A stretch of DNA of 64,000 nucleotides from Flagellimonas sp. MMG031 (GTDB lineage: Bacteria > Bacteroidota > Bacteroidia > Flavobacteriales > Flavobacteriaceae), in contig NZ_CP157804.1 in assembly GCF_040112705.1 (NCBI RefSeq), forward strand, positions 188,501 to 252,500, given 5' to 3'. The position numbers and the translations under genes were made by a program. The notes under the pieces were generated by a model. That model ran no database searches. It was not told the DNA's origin and saw only the letters and a program-made list of their open reading frames with translations. Below are positions 1 through 9,076 of this stretch, one piece after another (within the stretch, counting starts at the first letter, position 1; each line of letters begins with the position of its first letter).

Positions 1-523
1 GTATTACCGGATTGCCTTCATACTTAGTCCAAGTGACACCATTATCCAAACTGTAGGCAATGCCCTGTGTTTGAAAGTCTGTTCTACCCTCTTTTTCACC
101 CTTCATGGAATGGTAGGTGAATATGGCCACCAAAGGTGTTTCCCCATTTTTACCGAAACCCGTCGTGTTATTTTTGTCCACCACAGCGCTACCCGAAAAA
201 ATAAGTCCATGCTCATCGGGATATAGCGCAATGGGCTTATGCTCCCAATGCACCAAGTCCCTGCTCATCGCATGCCCCCAATGCATGGGTCCCCACACGA
301 TATCATCTGGGTAGTATTGGTAGAATAAATGGTACCAACCGTCATTGTATACCAAGCCATTGGGGTCATTCATCCATTTTTCCGATGGTGAAAAATGAAA
401 TTGTGGTCGATATGCTTCTTGATATTTCGCATCCTTATCTGTCGGGGTCGATGCCTTCTTTTGTTCCTGCTTGCATGCCACCAGGGCGAGTATCAAAAAG
501 CAACTTATGACTTGTCTGTGCAT
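1..523 (-). CDS. GH32 glycoside hydrolase (levanase/fructanase/invertase type), N-terminal part
   Basis: The reading frame starts at the ATG complementary to 521-523 and runs off the left edge, so about 174 residues are visible. It opens with a lipoprotein signal (hydrophobic stretch ending LVAC), so the enzyme is probably anchored in the outer membrane or periplasm. The GH32 nucleophile motif WMNDPNG lies near residue 50. It is followed by family landmarks such as WGPMHWGHA, LVHWEHKPIAL and IFSGSAVV. GH32 enzymes hydrolyse beta-fructosides (sucrose, levan, inulin). The substrate cannot be told from this part. It is transcribed away from the arsenosugar unit on the other strand. The family call is firm; the specificity is open. 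Confidence 0.9.
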   Translation of the reverse strand, partial: MHRQVISCFLILALVACKQEQKKASTPTDKDAKYQEAYRPQFHFSPSEKWMNDPNGLVYNDGWYHLFYQYYPDDIVWGPMHWGHAMSRDLVHWEHKPIALYPDEHGLIFSGSAVVDKNNTTGFGKNGETPLVAIFTYHSMKGEKEGRTDFQTQGIAYSLDNGVTWTKYEGNPVI

Positions 524-721
524 TTTCTCAAATAAATTAACCCGCTCAAGTTAAACAAATTTTAGCGCTCACTGTATGGGTTTTATCTACATTGAGGCAG
601 AGCAATTGGACGGAAAACCAACTGTAACCAAAAAATATTTCCCTTTTTCCGAAAGGAACGAACGCAAAAATCTACCTATCTTTAAACAGCGTTTTGCAAA
701 CCCCAACTAAATCCATAAAAG

Positions 722-1336
722 TTGAGCAAAAACCTTCTTTTGATCCTTACCCGAAACCCCGAACTTGGCAAGTGCAAGACCCGATTGGCAGCGAAGGTGG
801 GTGATAAAGCGGCTTTGGATATCTACAAATTTTTATTGGACCAAACGGTCGCCTTCACCAAGAATCTAAATGTAGAGAAATGGGTGTACTATTCCGAACA
901 GATTTGGGAACATGATATCTGGGACAGTTCCATCTACCAAAAAAAACTCCAGGTTGGAAAGGATTTGGGCGAGCGCATGATGCATGCTTTTGAAGAGGGA
1001 TTCCGAGCCGGGTTTGAGAACATCATCATTATTGGAAGTGATATGTTCCATTTAAACCAAAAAGATCTGGAAGAAGCATTTTCCAAACTTGACCAACATG
1101 ATTTTGTAGTGGGCCCGGCAGAAGACGGCGGCTATTACCTATTGGGTATGAAATCCTTACGAAGGAAGCTGTTCCAAAACAAGGCATGGGGCACAAATAT
1201 GGTGTTGTCCGATACGCTTTCCGATATCAAAGACGCCGACGTACATCTATTGGAAGAAAAAAATGATGTCGATTATTACGAAGATATTAAAGATATTGAG
1301 GCCTTTGCGCCATTTTTAAAACATATACAAGAATGA
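722..1336 (+). CDS. TIGR04282 family (DUF2064) transferase of arsenosugar biosynthesis
   Basis: A 204-residue GT-A-like nucleotidyl/glycosyltransferase. The N-terminal ILTRNPELGKCKTRLA is the hallmark of the TIGR04282/CofC-like family, and VVGPAEDGGYYLLGM is the second conserved block. The start is a TTG: an in-frame stop lies just upstream (716-718) and the next in-frame Met is far inside the conserved fold. It overlaps the phosphorylase gene by ATGA at 1333-1336, so the two are likely translationally coupled. Proteins of this family sit beside radical-SAM and ArsM genes in arsenosugar clusters. Its exact substrate is not proven for the family, so the role is taken from context. Confidence 0.85.
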   Translation: MSKNLLLILTRNPELGKCKTRLAAKVGDKAALDIYKFLLDQTVAFTKNLNVEKWVYYSEQIWEHDIWDSSIYQKKLQVGKDLGERMMHAFEEGFRAGFENIIIIGSDMFHLNQKDLEEAFSKLDQHDFVVGPAEDGGYYLLGMKSLRRKLFQNKAWGTNMVLSDTLSDIKDADVHLLEEKNDVDYYEDIKDIEAFAPFLKHIQE

Positions 1337-2148
1337 CACAAAAACAGATTGATGAATCCGTTGATTACTTGAAAAAACGTGGTTTCGAAACCCCAGAAAT
1401 TGGGATTGTACTGGGCACGGGACTTGGGCAGCTCATTGAGAGCATCGAGCATCCCATCGAGGCCCATTACAACCATATCCCGTATTTTCCGTTGGCAACG
1501 GTAGAATTTCATACCGGGAAACTCATCTATGGCACTATCGAGGGCAAAAAGGCAGTGGTGATGCAAGGCCGTTTCCATTTGTACGAAGGATACGATTTTT
1601 TGGACATTACCTACCCCATTCGCGTGATGCACAGTCTTGGTATACAACAATTGTTTGTGTCCAATGCCGCGGGAGCCATCAACCTCAACTTTAAGAAAGG
1701 GGATATCATGCTCATCGAAGATCACATCAACCTGCAGGGAGGTTCTCCATTGGCCTTTAAGAACGTATCCGAATTCGGGAACCGTTTTGTGGATATGAGC
1801 GAACCTTACGATTTGGATATGCGCAAAAAAGTGGAGGCCATAGCCAAACGCGAAAACATTTCGTTGCAAAAAGGGGTATATGCATCGGTGGTGGGCCCGC
1901 AACTGGAAACCAAGGCCGAATATCGCATGCTCAAAACCTTGGGTGCAGATGCGGTTGGAATGAGTACCGTTCCCGAAGTAATTGTTGCCAATCATTTACG
2001 ACTACCCATTGTAGCGGTTTCCGTTTTAACGGATGAATGTGACCCTGATAATTTGCAACCTGTTGAAGTACAGGAAATTTTGAGGGTCGCAGGGCAAACG
2101 GAACCCAAAATGATCAAACTATTCAAAGAACTTATCAAAGAACTATGA
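1333..2148 (+). CDS. punA: Purine-nucleoside phosphorylase (trimeric PNP type)
   Basis: A 271-residue PNP/MTAP family enzyme. Visible blocks are GIVLGTGLG (phosphate loop), GRFHLYEGY, FVSNAAGAIN, the substrate block YASVVGPQLETKAEYRML, and GMSTVPEVIVANH. It phosphorolyses purine nucleosides to base and ribose-1-phosphate. It overlaps the gene on each side by four bases (ATGA at 1333 and at 2145). Sitting between a TIGR04282 transferase and ArsM, it may remove adenine from a 5'-deoxy-arsenoadenosine intermediate rather than, or as well as, doing general salvage. That second role is inference from the neighbours. The PNP family call is secure. Confidence 0.93.
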   Translation: MTQKQIDESVDYLKKRGFETPEIGIVLGTGLGQLIESIEHPIEAHYNHIPYFPLATVEFHTGKLIYGTIEGKKAVVMQGRFHLYEGYDFLDITYPIRVMHSLGIQQLFVSNAAGAINLNFKKGDIMLIEDHINLQGGSPLAFKNVSEFGNRFVDMSEPYDLDMRKKVEAIAKRENISLQKGVYASVVGPQLETKAEYRMLKTLGADAVGMSTVPEVIVANHLRLPIVAVSVLTDECDPDNLQPVEVQEILRVAGQTEPKMIKLFKELIKEL

Positions 2149-3110
2149 GCTATTTAGATGCCACCCAGGATTTATATAAAGAAGCAGCCCTGACCCCAGA
2201 TGTTGGACTCTGCTGCACCACCAACCCCATTTGGCAATTTCCCGGACTTTCCATTCCCAAGATCATGCAAGAAATGAACTATGGTTGCGGAAGTACCGTT
2301 TCCGCGCAAGATTTGGTGAACGAACCCAAAATTCTTTATGTGGGGGTTGGCGGTGGTATGGAACTGCTGCAATTCGCTTACTTTTCTAGGCAAAAAGGAG
2401 GGGTTACCGGAGTGGATTCCGTGGATGAAATGCTGGAAGCTTCCCGGAAAAATTTCAAATTGGCCGAAGCGGAAAACGATTGGTTCAAAAGCGACTATGT
2501 CAACTTGGTCAAAGGAGACGCCCTGCATTTGCCCGTTGAAGATGAGAGTATGGACGTGGCCGCGCAGAACTGCTTGTTCAATATCTTTAAAATGGAAGAT
2601 TTGAAAAAAGCCGTTTCTGAAATGTACCGTGTCCTGAAACCGCATGGCCGTTTGGTGATGAGCGACCCCATTTGCGAGCAACCCATGAGCGATGAACTCC
2701 GCAACGATGACCGATTGAGGGCACAATGCCTCAGCGGAAGCATCCCCTTAAAGGATTACATAAAAATATTGACCGATGCCGGCTTTGGTACCATCGAAAT
2801 CCGTGGTAAACGTTCTTACAGGGTTTTATCTCCCAACCACTATCCAACTGATGAGCTTATCCATATCGAATCCATAGAAATAGCGGCCATAAAAGACCCT
2901 ATGCCCGAGGACGGACCTTGCGTGTTTACCGGAAAAACAGCCATTTACTTTGGCAACGAACCCTATTTTGATGATCAAAAGGGACACGTATTGCAACAGA
3001 ACCAGCCCTTGGCAGTCTGTGATAAAACGGCAGCGGCTCTGGCGAATACCTCAGATGAAATTTTTATCAGTGAGAGCACCTACCACTACAATGGTGGGGG
3101 TTGTTGTTAA
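2145..3110 (+). CDS. arsM: Arsenosugar biosynthesis arsenite methyltransferase ArsM
   Basis: A 321-residue SAM-dependent methyltransferase. After an N-terminal block with a Cys pair (VGLCCTTNPIWQ) comes the SAM motif LYVGVGGGMELLQFAYFSR, then NYGCGSTV upstream of it and AQNCLFNIF and LKPHGRLVMSDP downstream. The tail ends YHYNGGGCC, which I associate with the arsenosugar-type ArsM rather than the short detoxification ArsM. It methylates As(III) using SAM, and Cys residues bind the metalloid. It is the last gene of the three overlapping genes. No radical-SAM arsS gene is visible in the window. Confidence is high for the subfamily. Confidence 0.9.
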   Translation: MSYLDATQDLYKEAALTPDVGLCCTTNPIWQFPGLSIPKIMQEMNYGCGSTVSAQDLVNEPKILYVGVGGGMELLQFAYFSRQKGGVTGVDSVDEMLEASRKNFKLAEAENDWFKSDYVNLVKGDALHLPVEDESMDVAAQNCLFNIFKMEDLKKAVSEMYRVLKPHGRLVMSDPICEQPMSDELRNDDRLRAQCLSGSIPLKDYIKILTDAGFGTIEIRGKRSYRVLSPNHYPTDELIHIESIEIAAIKDPMPEDGPCVFTGKTAIYFGNEPYFDDQKGHVLQQNQPLAVCDKTAAALANTSDEIFISESTYHYNGGGCC

Positions 3111-3132
3111 AAAAGGGGTTATCGAACAATCC

Positions 3133-4047
3133 TCAATTCTCAAATTCGAGGTCCGCGTAGTCGTTTATGATACCGCTGCTGATCATATTGGCGAACTTTG
3201 TTTTGTCGGTTTTGAGCGAAATTTTACTTTGGGCTGTTTTGGAGGAACTTTCCAAGGACAACAGGCTTATTGCAGGTAGTATGTTTCTTGCCAGATAAAG
3301 ACTGTTTTCATCTTCAAAAATCAAGCTGGCCTCATCCACATTGGTATTGGAAACACTATGCTGCTTGAATACATTTTGAATATGGTGTGCAAACCGTTGC
3401 CCTTGCTCACTTTTGTTGTAATGATAAACGGCTACATCCAGCGCGCTTCCTTGGGAAAGGTCGCCCGCACGCAATAAGAGGACACGTTGGTATTTGCCCA
3501 TGTTTTGAAGGTATCGCTTGTTGATGACCTTCACATACTCCCCCATGATTCCTTTGGAAGCATTTGTATTGCTGGGCTCCCCCATTACATAAACCTGTGC
3601 ACCATGTTCCATCAATTCAGCGGCGAGACGTTTGGCAATATCTTTGGTAAAGCTGCCATCGCTTTCAACCTTATTTTCAACGATCAGATAGTACACAGCA
3701 TCCTTCAATTTGTCACTTTTGACCGACATCTGGGAAAGTTCGGCATCAAAAATAGGGGCTTCGGCATCGGCGACCGCCTCGACCAAAACACCTTTCTTTT
3801 TAAAGGAATCACTGGCATAGGGCACCTTGTATTCTTCACCTAATTTCAGGGCGCTCCCTTCTTTGATCTTATCGGAATTGAGTTCCAGAAATGTGCCATA
3901 GTGCTTGGCGGGATCTAAGCCCTGTTTCCGTAGCAAGGAAAAAATACCGTCGCCCTGCTCGGCTACCACTTGGTAAAAATTATTGTCTTGAGCAAAAATG
4001 AGTGTACAGGCCCCGACCCAAAATAGAAGGGATAATCTTAATTTCAT
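3133..4047 (-). CDS. Exported LysM-like / degenerate N-acetylmuramoyl-L-alanine amidase-fold protein
   Basis: The start at 4047 is chosen because a signal peptide (MKLRLSLLFWVGACTLIFA) follows it directly; a longer reading frame to 4101 adds only unlikely residues. About 304 residues. The first part (FYQVVAEQGDGIFSLLRKQGL) resembles a LysM-like module. The middle (GSFTKDIAKRLAAELMEHGAQVYVMGEP) resembles the strand-helix unit of zinc amidases (Amidase_3), and a later part (GQRFAHHIQNVFKQH) resembles their final helix. The catalytic His-Gly-His-Gly-Gly region is not recognisable, so it may be non-catalytic. It is convergent with arsM. The fold assignment is tentative. Confidence 0.55.
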   Translation of the reverse strand: MKLRLSLLFWVGACTLIFAQDNNFYQVVAEQGDGIFSLLRKQGLDPAKHYGTFLELNSDKIKEGSALKLGEEYKVPYASDSFKKKGVLVEAVADAEAPIFDAELSQMSVKSDKLKDAVYYLIVENKVESDGSFTKDIAKRLAAELMEHGAQVYVMGEPSNTNASKGIMGEYVKVINKRYLQNMGKYQRVLLLRAGDLSQGSALDVAVYHYNKSEQGQRFAHHIQNVFKQHSVSNTNVDEASLIFEDENSLYLARNILPAISLLSLESSSKTAQSKISLKTDKTKFANMISSGIINDYADLEFEN

Positions 4048-4140
4048 TATAACATGTTTTGGGTGGGATGTGCTACAAATATGGCGAAAATTATGAGACA
4101 ACAGGTCGTTATCCCATTAAAAATTTTGGGGCTTCATTTT

Positions 4141-5160
4141 CTAATCCCGACTTCGTGATGTTTTTACTTGTGCGTATTGTTCCCGTATCACGGACTCTGC
4201 AGGTTTATTCTGGGGTGTAAAGCGATTGTCACCGGCTCCACCCACTTTTTCGTGTTCCATAAACCATTTCCACACAAAGCCACCAGCAAACCAGTCCTCG
4301 TTCCAAAATTCGTCAAAAAGCACTTGGGTCGCCCTTGCTTGGGCCTCCAAGTTCACATTCTCTTGGTTCCGGTCTACCAACCAGGGCTTTTTACCGGTAA
4401 AATCCATGCTCCGATAGCCAAATTCCGTAAACAAAATAGGACGGTCCTGTTCTTGGGCCAATGCCTTCATCTTATCCTTCCAAGGCTTCCAACCTTCGGT
4501 AAGTGTTTCTCTTGTAGGATTTTGCCTTTCACACAATGGAAAATAAGCATTCACCCCTATATAATCGAGTTCCGACCAAAAAGGTGTTTTGGCATATTCA
4601 TCCCAATTGGCTGCATAAGTGAGCTTTCCATGATATACCTCTTTGATTTTTTGGATGAGTTGATCCCAAAACTCGGGGCGTTCATCAATGAAGGTCTTCA
4701 ATTCCGTGCCCACGCAAAAAATATCGCTTTGGGTTTCTTCGGCCATTTCGGCGAACAATAGTATAAATTTTTCATACGAAGCCTCAAACGTTTCCCAATC
4801 CGCTTCGCTCTTCATATCCAAGTTTCCGGTAAAAGCACCATTGGTAATCCAAATTTGGGGCTTCACCATCACCATTACCCCATTCCGATGCAGTTGTTCG
4901 ATATACTGTTTTGCACCATCCCTTCGCTCACCAAACCATTGTCGGTCCGAATTAAAAAACAATTCAGCTGATTTTTCGCCATTGATAAAACCAAAGGGCA
5001 TAATGGCCGCATAGTTGGCATGGACATCCAAAACAGGGGCGATATGCCTTTCCGAAACCTCTTCACGGGAAGCCACAAAACTTACACCGTTCACCTTTTG
5101 AAACTTGCTACTGGCGCAAGAGGAAAGGACTAGGATTCCTAAAAAAAACAGTTTTTTCAT
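4141..5160 (-). CDS. Lipoprotein glycoside hydrolase, GH113-like (beta-mannanase family)
   Basis: The start at 5160 gives a classic lipoprotein signal (MKKLFFLGILVLSSCASS); upstream in-frame codons add only four residues. About 339 residues forming a predicted TIM barrel. Landmarks are VMVKPQIWI, the FCVGTELKTF block with the likely acid/base Glu, WSELDYIGVNAYFPL, and ILFTEFGYRSMDF with the likely nucleophile Glu. It ends with FVWKWFMEHE. GH113 members are endo-beta-mannanases or related hydrolases. As a surface or periplasmic lipoprotein it would act outside the inner membrane. No other mannan gene sits next to it, so the substrate is uncertain. Confidence 0.8.
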   Translation of the reverse strand: MKKLFFLGILVLSSCASSKFQKVNGVSFVASREEVSERHIAPVLDVHANYAAIMPFGFINGEKSAELFFNSDRQWFGERRDGAKQYIEQLHRNGVMVMVKPQIWITNGAFTGNLDMKSEADWETFEASYEKFILLFAEMAEETQSDIFCVGTELKTFIDERPEFWDQLIQKIKEVYHGKLTYAANWDEYAKTPFWSELDYIGVNAYFPLCERQNPTRETLTEGWKPWKDKMKALAQEQDRPILFTEFGYRSMDFTGKKPWLVDRNQENVNLEAQARATQVLFDEFWNEDWFAGGFVWKWFMEHEKVGGAGDNRFTPQNKPAESVIREQYAQVKTSRSRD

Positions 5161-5287
5161 AATGATAGCCAACCCTCTAAAATAATCATTTTAAAACAGC
5201 ATTCAGCTCCATTATTCTTATTAAATTTCATCTTGTTGTTAAGTTCTTAACAAAAAAAGCGACACATCAAACAATCAAACCTAACCC

Positions 5288-6636
5288 ATGGAGCACGTTG
5301 TCATTATTGGAAATGGAATAGCAGGCGTTACTGCTGCCAGGCATATCCGCAAACTTTCCGATAAAAAAATCACCATCATTTCGGCCGAGTCCGAATACTT
5401 TTTTTCGAGGACGGCCTTGATGTACGTGTACATGGGCCATATGAAGTTTGAGCATACCCAACCCTACGAAAACCACTTCTGGAAAAAGAACAACATCGAA
5501 TGGTGCATGGATATGTTGCCAAAGTAGATACCGAACAAAAGCTGCTTTATCTAGCGGACAAATCTTCGCTCAATTACGATAAGTTGGTTATTGCCACAGG
5601 ATCTAAACCCAACAAATTTGGATGGCCCGGGCAGGATTTGGATGGAGTGCAAGGGCTTTACTCCAAACAAGATTTGGAACTCTTGGAAGAAAACGCACCC
5701 AACAACAAGGTTTGTAAACGAGCTGTAATCGTAGGCGGCGGCCTTATCGGCATCGAATTGGCCGAGATGCTACGAACGCGAGATATTCCCGTTACCTTTT
5801 TAGTACGTGAAAAAAGTTTTTGGAACAGTGTTTTGCCCTCTGGAGAATCTGAAATGATCAACGAACATATTCGGGAGCACCACATTGATTTGCGATTGGG
5901 CACATCACTTCAAGAAATCCACCCCGATGAAAATGGAAGGGTGAAATCCGTGACCTTGGCGGAAACGGGTGAAGAAATTGAATGCAATCTGGTAGGATTG
6001 ACGGCGGGTGTAACCCCCAATATAGATTTTCTGAAAGATTCTGGGATTGCATTGGGGCGAGGCGTAAAAGTCAATCGCTTTTTGGAAACCAACGTGAAAG
6101 ATGTGTACGCCATTGGCGACTGTGCCGAACAGCATAAGGCCATTGGAAATCGCAGGCCCATTGAGGCGGTGTGGTACACGGGACGGATGATGGGCGAAGC
6201 CCTTGCCCAAACCATTTGCGGCAATCGGATGACATACAACCCCGGACATTGGTTCAACTCGGCCAAATTCTTGGATATTGAGTACCAAACCTATGGTTGG
6301 GTGTTTTCGGAAAGAAACAAAAAAGAAAACGAGCTCCACTTTCACTGGAGGCATCCCAACGAAAAAATCTGTATCACCATAGCGTTTGACAAGGATTCCG
6401 GAATACTGTTGGGCATCAACACTTTCGGCATTCGTCTAAGGCATCAGATCGTTGATCGATGGCTCAGCGAAAAACGAACGGCTGATTTTGTAATGGAGCA
6501 TTTGGTGGACGCCAATTTTGATCCTGAATTCTACAAAAACTTCGAATCGCAAATCGTTTCAAAATACAATGCTGATTTTGGAAAATCCATCAGCCTGAAA
6601 AAGAAAAGCCTAAAACGCATCTTCCAATTGGGTTGA
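5288..6636 (+). pseudogene. NAD(P)/FAD-dependent oxidoreductase, split by a one-base frameshift
   Basis: Two frames together make one pyridine-nucleotide-disulfide type flavoprotein. The first (5288-5527) carries the FAD motif VVIIGNGIAGVTAARHI. The second (continuing from about 5500) carries the NAD motif AVIVGGGLIGIELAEML, the FAD-closing motif DVYAIGDCAE, and a C-terminal extension of about 140 residues ending RIFQLG. At 5498-5504 one T appears to be missing: adding it restores a continuous NIEL-VHGYVAKVD. It lies just upstream of a membrane 4Fe-4S protein and probably passes electrons to or from it. Whether the deletion is real or a sequencing error cannot be decided here. Confidence 0.85.
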
Positions 6637-6684
6637 TGGGTTTGTACCTAATTGGAAAATATTAAAACAAAGAAACAACAAACA

Positions 6685-8295
6685 ATGAGCAACCAAACAC
6701 ATAGTCCGAGCATGGCCCTAACGGGGGAACCACCAAAAAGCTTGAGCCTCAACCAAAAGATGGCTGTTTTTCTAGGAACATCGGGATTGGGCATTTTACT
6801 GTTGGCCGTTTTCAATGTGAGCTTTCCAAATAAGACCCTTTGGCTCACCTTGTCGCTTTTGGCCATCACCATTGGGGTTATTTGGTTCTCTTGGGATGCC
6901 TATTCCAAAAAACTACCGGGCATTAAAAACGACGGGGTCTGGTTCAAATCCATTTCCAGTCGTGGTCTATGGGGGTGGATTGCTGGCTTGGCATTGACAG
7001 GCTTTTATATTATACTCTATTTTTATCCCGAATATCTTGGCTTGGTAAGCGATGGCGAAAATAAGGGTGTCATCGCCCTTTTTGACCCACTAAGCCAGTT
7101 GTTGAGCGGCAATCCGGCCAGTCAGTGGTTTGTGTATGGGACCCTTTATACCGTGGCCATTTTGGCCTTTGGCATCAAGTTCCTCTGGAAATACCGCCAT
7201 AACCGTTATGAAAGGTTACGCACAGTGAGCGTAATGTTCTTTCAAACCGCCTTTGCATTCATCATCCCAGAATTGATGGCACGTTTGAACGGGGACAAGA
7301 TTCTGAACGGAGGAAGCCTACCTTATTACGACTTAAAAAATATTTGGCCACTGAACTATTACAACTTTGAAGGATATCGTATCAAAATGTTTTTGAGTTC
7401 TGGCGAAATCGGTTTTGCCCTTTTGATTTTTGGTATCCTTTCCATTTTTGTGATAACCCCCATCCTAACCTACAAATATGGCAAAAGATGGTATTGCTCC
7501 TGGGTTTGTGGCTGTGGTGGATTGGCCGAAACAGCTGGCGATTCCTTTAGGCAGTTGAGCGATAAATCCACCTTTGCCTGGAAAGTAGAGCGATGGGTGG
7601 TGCACAGCGTCGTGGTTTTTGTAACCTTGATGACCACCGCCGTTATCTACTCCTATTTGGGAACGGACACCAGCAAATATTGGTTGACCAAAAGTACTTT
7701 TTTGATTGGCGTAGCTGGGTTGCTGACCTTGGTTTTCGGTTGGGCCATGATTTTTAAACGGGACCAACTTCAAAAAGATGCCCAATATGGGGCTATCGGT
7801 TACTTCGTGATTATCTTGGCATTGATCGGTTTCCACTTTTTCAGTGGTGACGGGGAAGTATTTTTGTTCAAATCAGGTACCCTACGTAAATCCTACTCTT
7901 TTTTGATCGGCAGTATTTTCTCTGGTGTTATCGGAACGGGTTTTTATCCCATTTTTGGCAGTAGGGTTTGGTGCAGGTTTGGATGTCCCATGGCAGCCAT
8001 TTTGGGCTTTCAGCAAAGGTTGTTTTCCCGGTTTAGGATTACCACCAATGGCGGTCAGTGCATCTCCTGCGGCAATTGTTCGGTGTACTGTGAAATGGGA
8101 ATCGATGTGCGCGCCTATGCCCAAAAAGGGGAGAACATCGTCCGATCAAGCTGTGTGGGATGCGGAATCTGCTCGGCGGTCTGTCCACGTGGCGTACTTA
8201 AATTGGAGAATGGCCCCTTGGAGGGAAGAATCGACAGCAATCAGGTGTTGTTGGGCAACGATGTAGACCTCATGACCTTGGTAAACAAAAAGTAA
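6685..8295 (+). CDS. Membrane-bound 4Fe-4S ferredoxin-type protein (NosR/NapH/CcoG-like)
   Basis: A frame is open from a TTG at 6652, but the ATG at 6685 (MSNQTHSPS) is the more likely start, giving 536 residues. Several hydrophobic segments lie between residues 30 and 420. Two extra Cys clusters follow transmembrane segments (YCSWVCGCGG and WCRFGCPMAA). Near the C terminus are two classical [4Fe-4S] motifs, CISCGNCSVYC and CVGCGICSAVCPRG. Such proteins relay electrons between quinones or flavoproteins and a partner. Directly upstream is the FAD oxidoreductase, separated by about 48 bp, which suggests a two-part redox module. The terminal acceptor is unknown. Confidence 0.85.
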   Translation: MSNQTHSPSMALTGEPPKSLSLNQKMAVFLGTSGLGILLLAVFNVSFPNKTLWLTLSLLAITIGVIWFSWDAYSKKLPGIKNDGVWFKSISSRGLWGWIAGLALTGFYIILYFYPEYLGLVSDGENKGVIALFDPLSQLLSGNPASQWFVYGTLYTVAILAFGIKFLWKYRHNRYERLRTVSVMFFQTAFAFIIPELMARLNGDKILNGGSLPYYDLKNIWPLNYYNFEGYRIKMFLSSGEIGFALLIFGILSIFVITPILTYKYGKRWYCSWVCGCGGLAETAGDSFRQLSDKSTFAWKVERWVVHSVVVFVTLMTTAVIYSYLGTDTSKYWLTKSTFLIGVAGLLTLVFGWAMIFKRDQLQKDAQYGAIGYFVIILALIGFHFFSGDGEVFLFKSGTLRKSYSFLIGSIFSGVIGTGFYPIFGSRVWCRFGCPMAAILGFQQRLFSRFRITTNGGQCISCGNCSVYCEMGIDVRAYAQKGENIVRSSCVGCGICSAVCPRGVLKLENGPLEGRIDSNQVLLGNDVDLMTLVNKK

Positions 8296-8386
8296 GATCA
8301 CTTTCTTTTTCAAAGTTTCGCATCAGTTATCCATGGAAAATTTTAGTTTTGGCAACTGCTAACACTAACTAAATTGTTCCCAGCCA

Positions 8387-9076
8387 ATGGCGGATATCAA
8401 AGTCATTATCCCAGCAATCAACGAAGGAGATTCCATTGGTTTGGTCGTCTCGGAAATCCCTGACCACGTATCGGAAATCGTAGTCGTTGACAATGGTTCC
8501 GAAGACGATACCATGGCAAATGCCAAAAAAGCTGGAGCAACGGTGATCACCGAAAACCGCAAGGGCTATGGCTTTGCCTGTTTAAAGGGATTAAATTATA
8601 TCTCCGAACAATCCAAAACACCCGACATTATCGTATTTATCGACGGAGACTATTCAGATTATCCAGCGGAATTGGATAAGATTGTCGCCCCAATTTTGGA
8701 AAATGACATCGATTTTGTGGTCGGGGCGCGAAAAAAATCACTTCGCGAACCGGGTTCCATGACTCCACAACAGGTTTTTGGGAACCAATTGGCCACATTT
8801 TTAATGCGTTTGTTTTTTAGGTCAAAATTTACGGATTTAGGACCTTTTAGGGCGATAAAGTACGAAAAGCTCAAAGAATTGAACATGCAGGACACCACTT
8901 ATGGATGGACAGTGGAAATGCAGTTAAAAATTTTAAGAAAAAAAATGTCATATATCGAAGTACCAGTGCGTTACAAACGAAGAATTGGCGTATCAAAAGT
9001 TTCTGGTACGGTAAAAGGTACTATATTTGCTGGCATAAAAATTTTGGGTTGGATCTTTAAATACAGTTTAAAATAA
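8387..9076 (+). CDS. Family 2 glycosyltransferase, DPM1/polyprenyl-phosphate sugar transferase-like
   Basis: A 229-residue GT2 enzyme. It shows VIIPAINEGDSIG (nucleotide-sugar binding), EIVVVDNGSEDDT, IVFIDGDYSDYPAELDKIV (DxD-like metal site) and VGARKKSLREPGSMTPQQ, ending with a basic, moderately hydrophobic tail. The size and order of motifs match soluble DPM1-like transferases that load sugars onto lipid carriers or onto glycolipids. The stop codon overlaps the ATG of the next glycosyltransferase (TAATG at 9074-9078), so both are likely coupled and act in one pathway. The sugar and the acceptor are unknown. Confidence 0.85.
   Translation: MADIKVIIPAINEGDSIGLVVSEIPDHVSEIVVVDNGSEDDTMANAKKAGATVITENRKGYGFACLKGLNYISEQSKTPDIIVFIDGDYSDYPAELDKIVAPILENDIDFVVGARKKSLREPGSMTPQQVFGNQLATFLMRLFFRSKFTDLGPFRAIKYEKLKELNMQDTTYGWTVEMQLKILRKKMSYIEVPVRYKRRIGVSKVSGTVKGTIFAGIKILGWIFKYSLK

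Noticed and set aside
2145..3110. Treating arsM as a general ubiquinone-type methyltransferase
   Set aside because: The N-terminal CCTTNPIW block, the NYGCGSTV motif and the GGGCC tail are specific to arsenic methylation.
6652..6684. TTG at 6652 as start of the 4Fe-4S protein
   Set aside because: The ATG at 6685 leaves all motifs intact and the extra 11 residues are low-complexity Lys/Gln.
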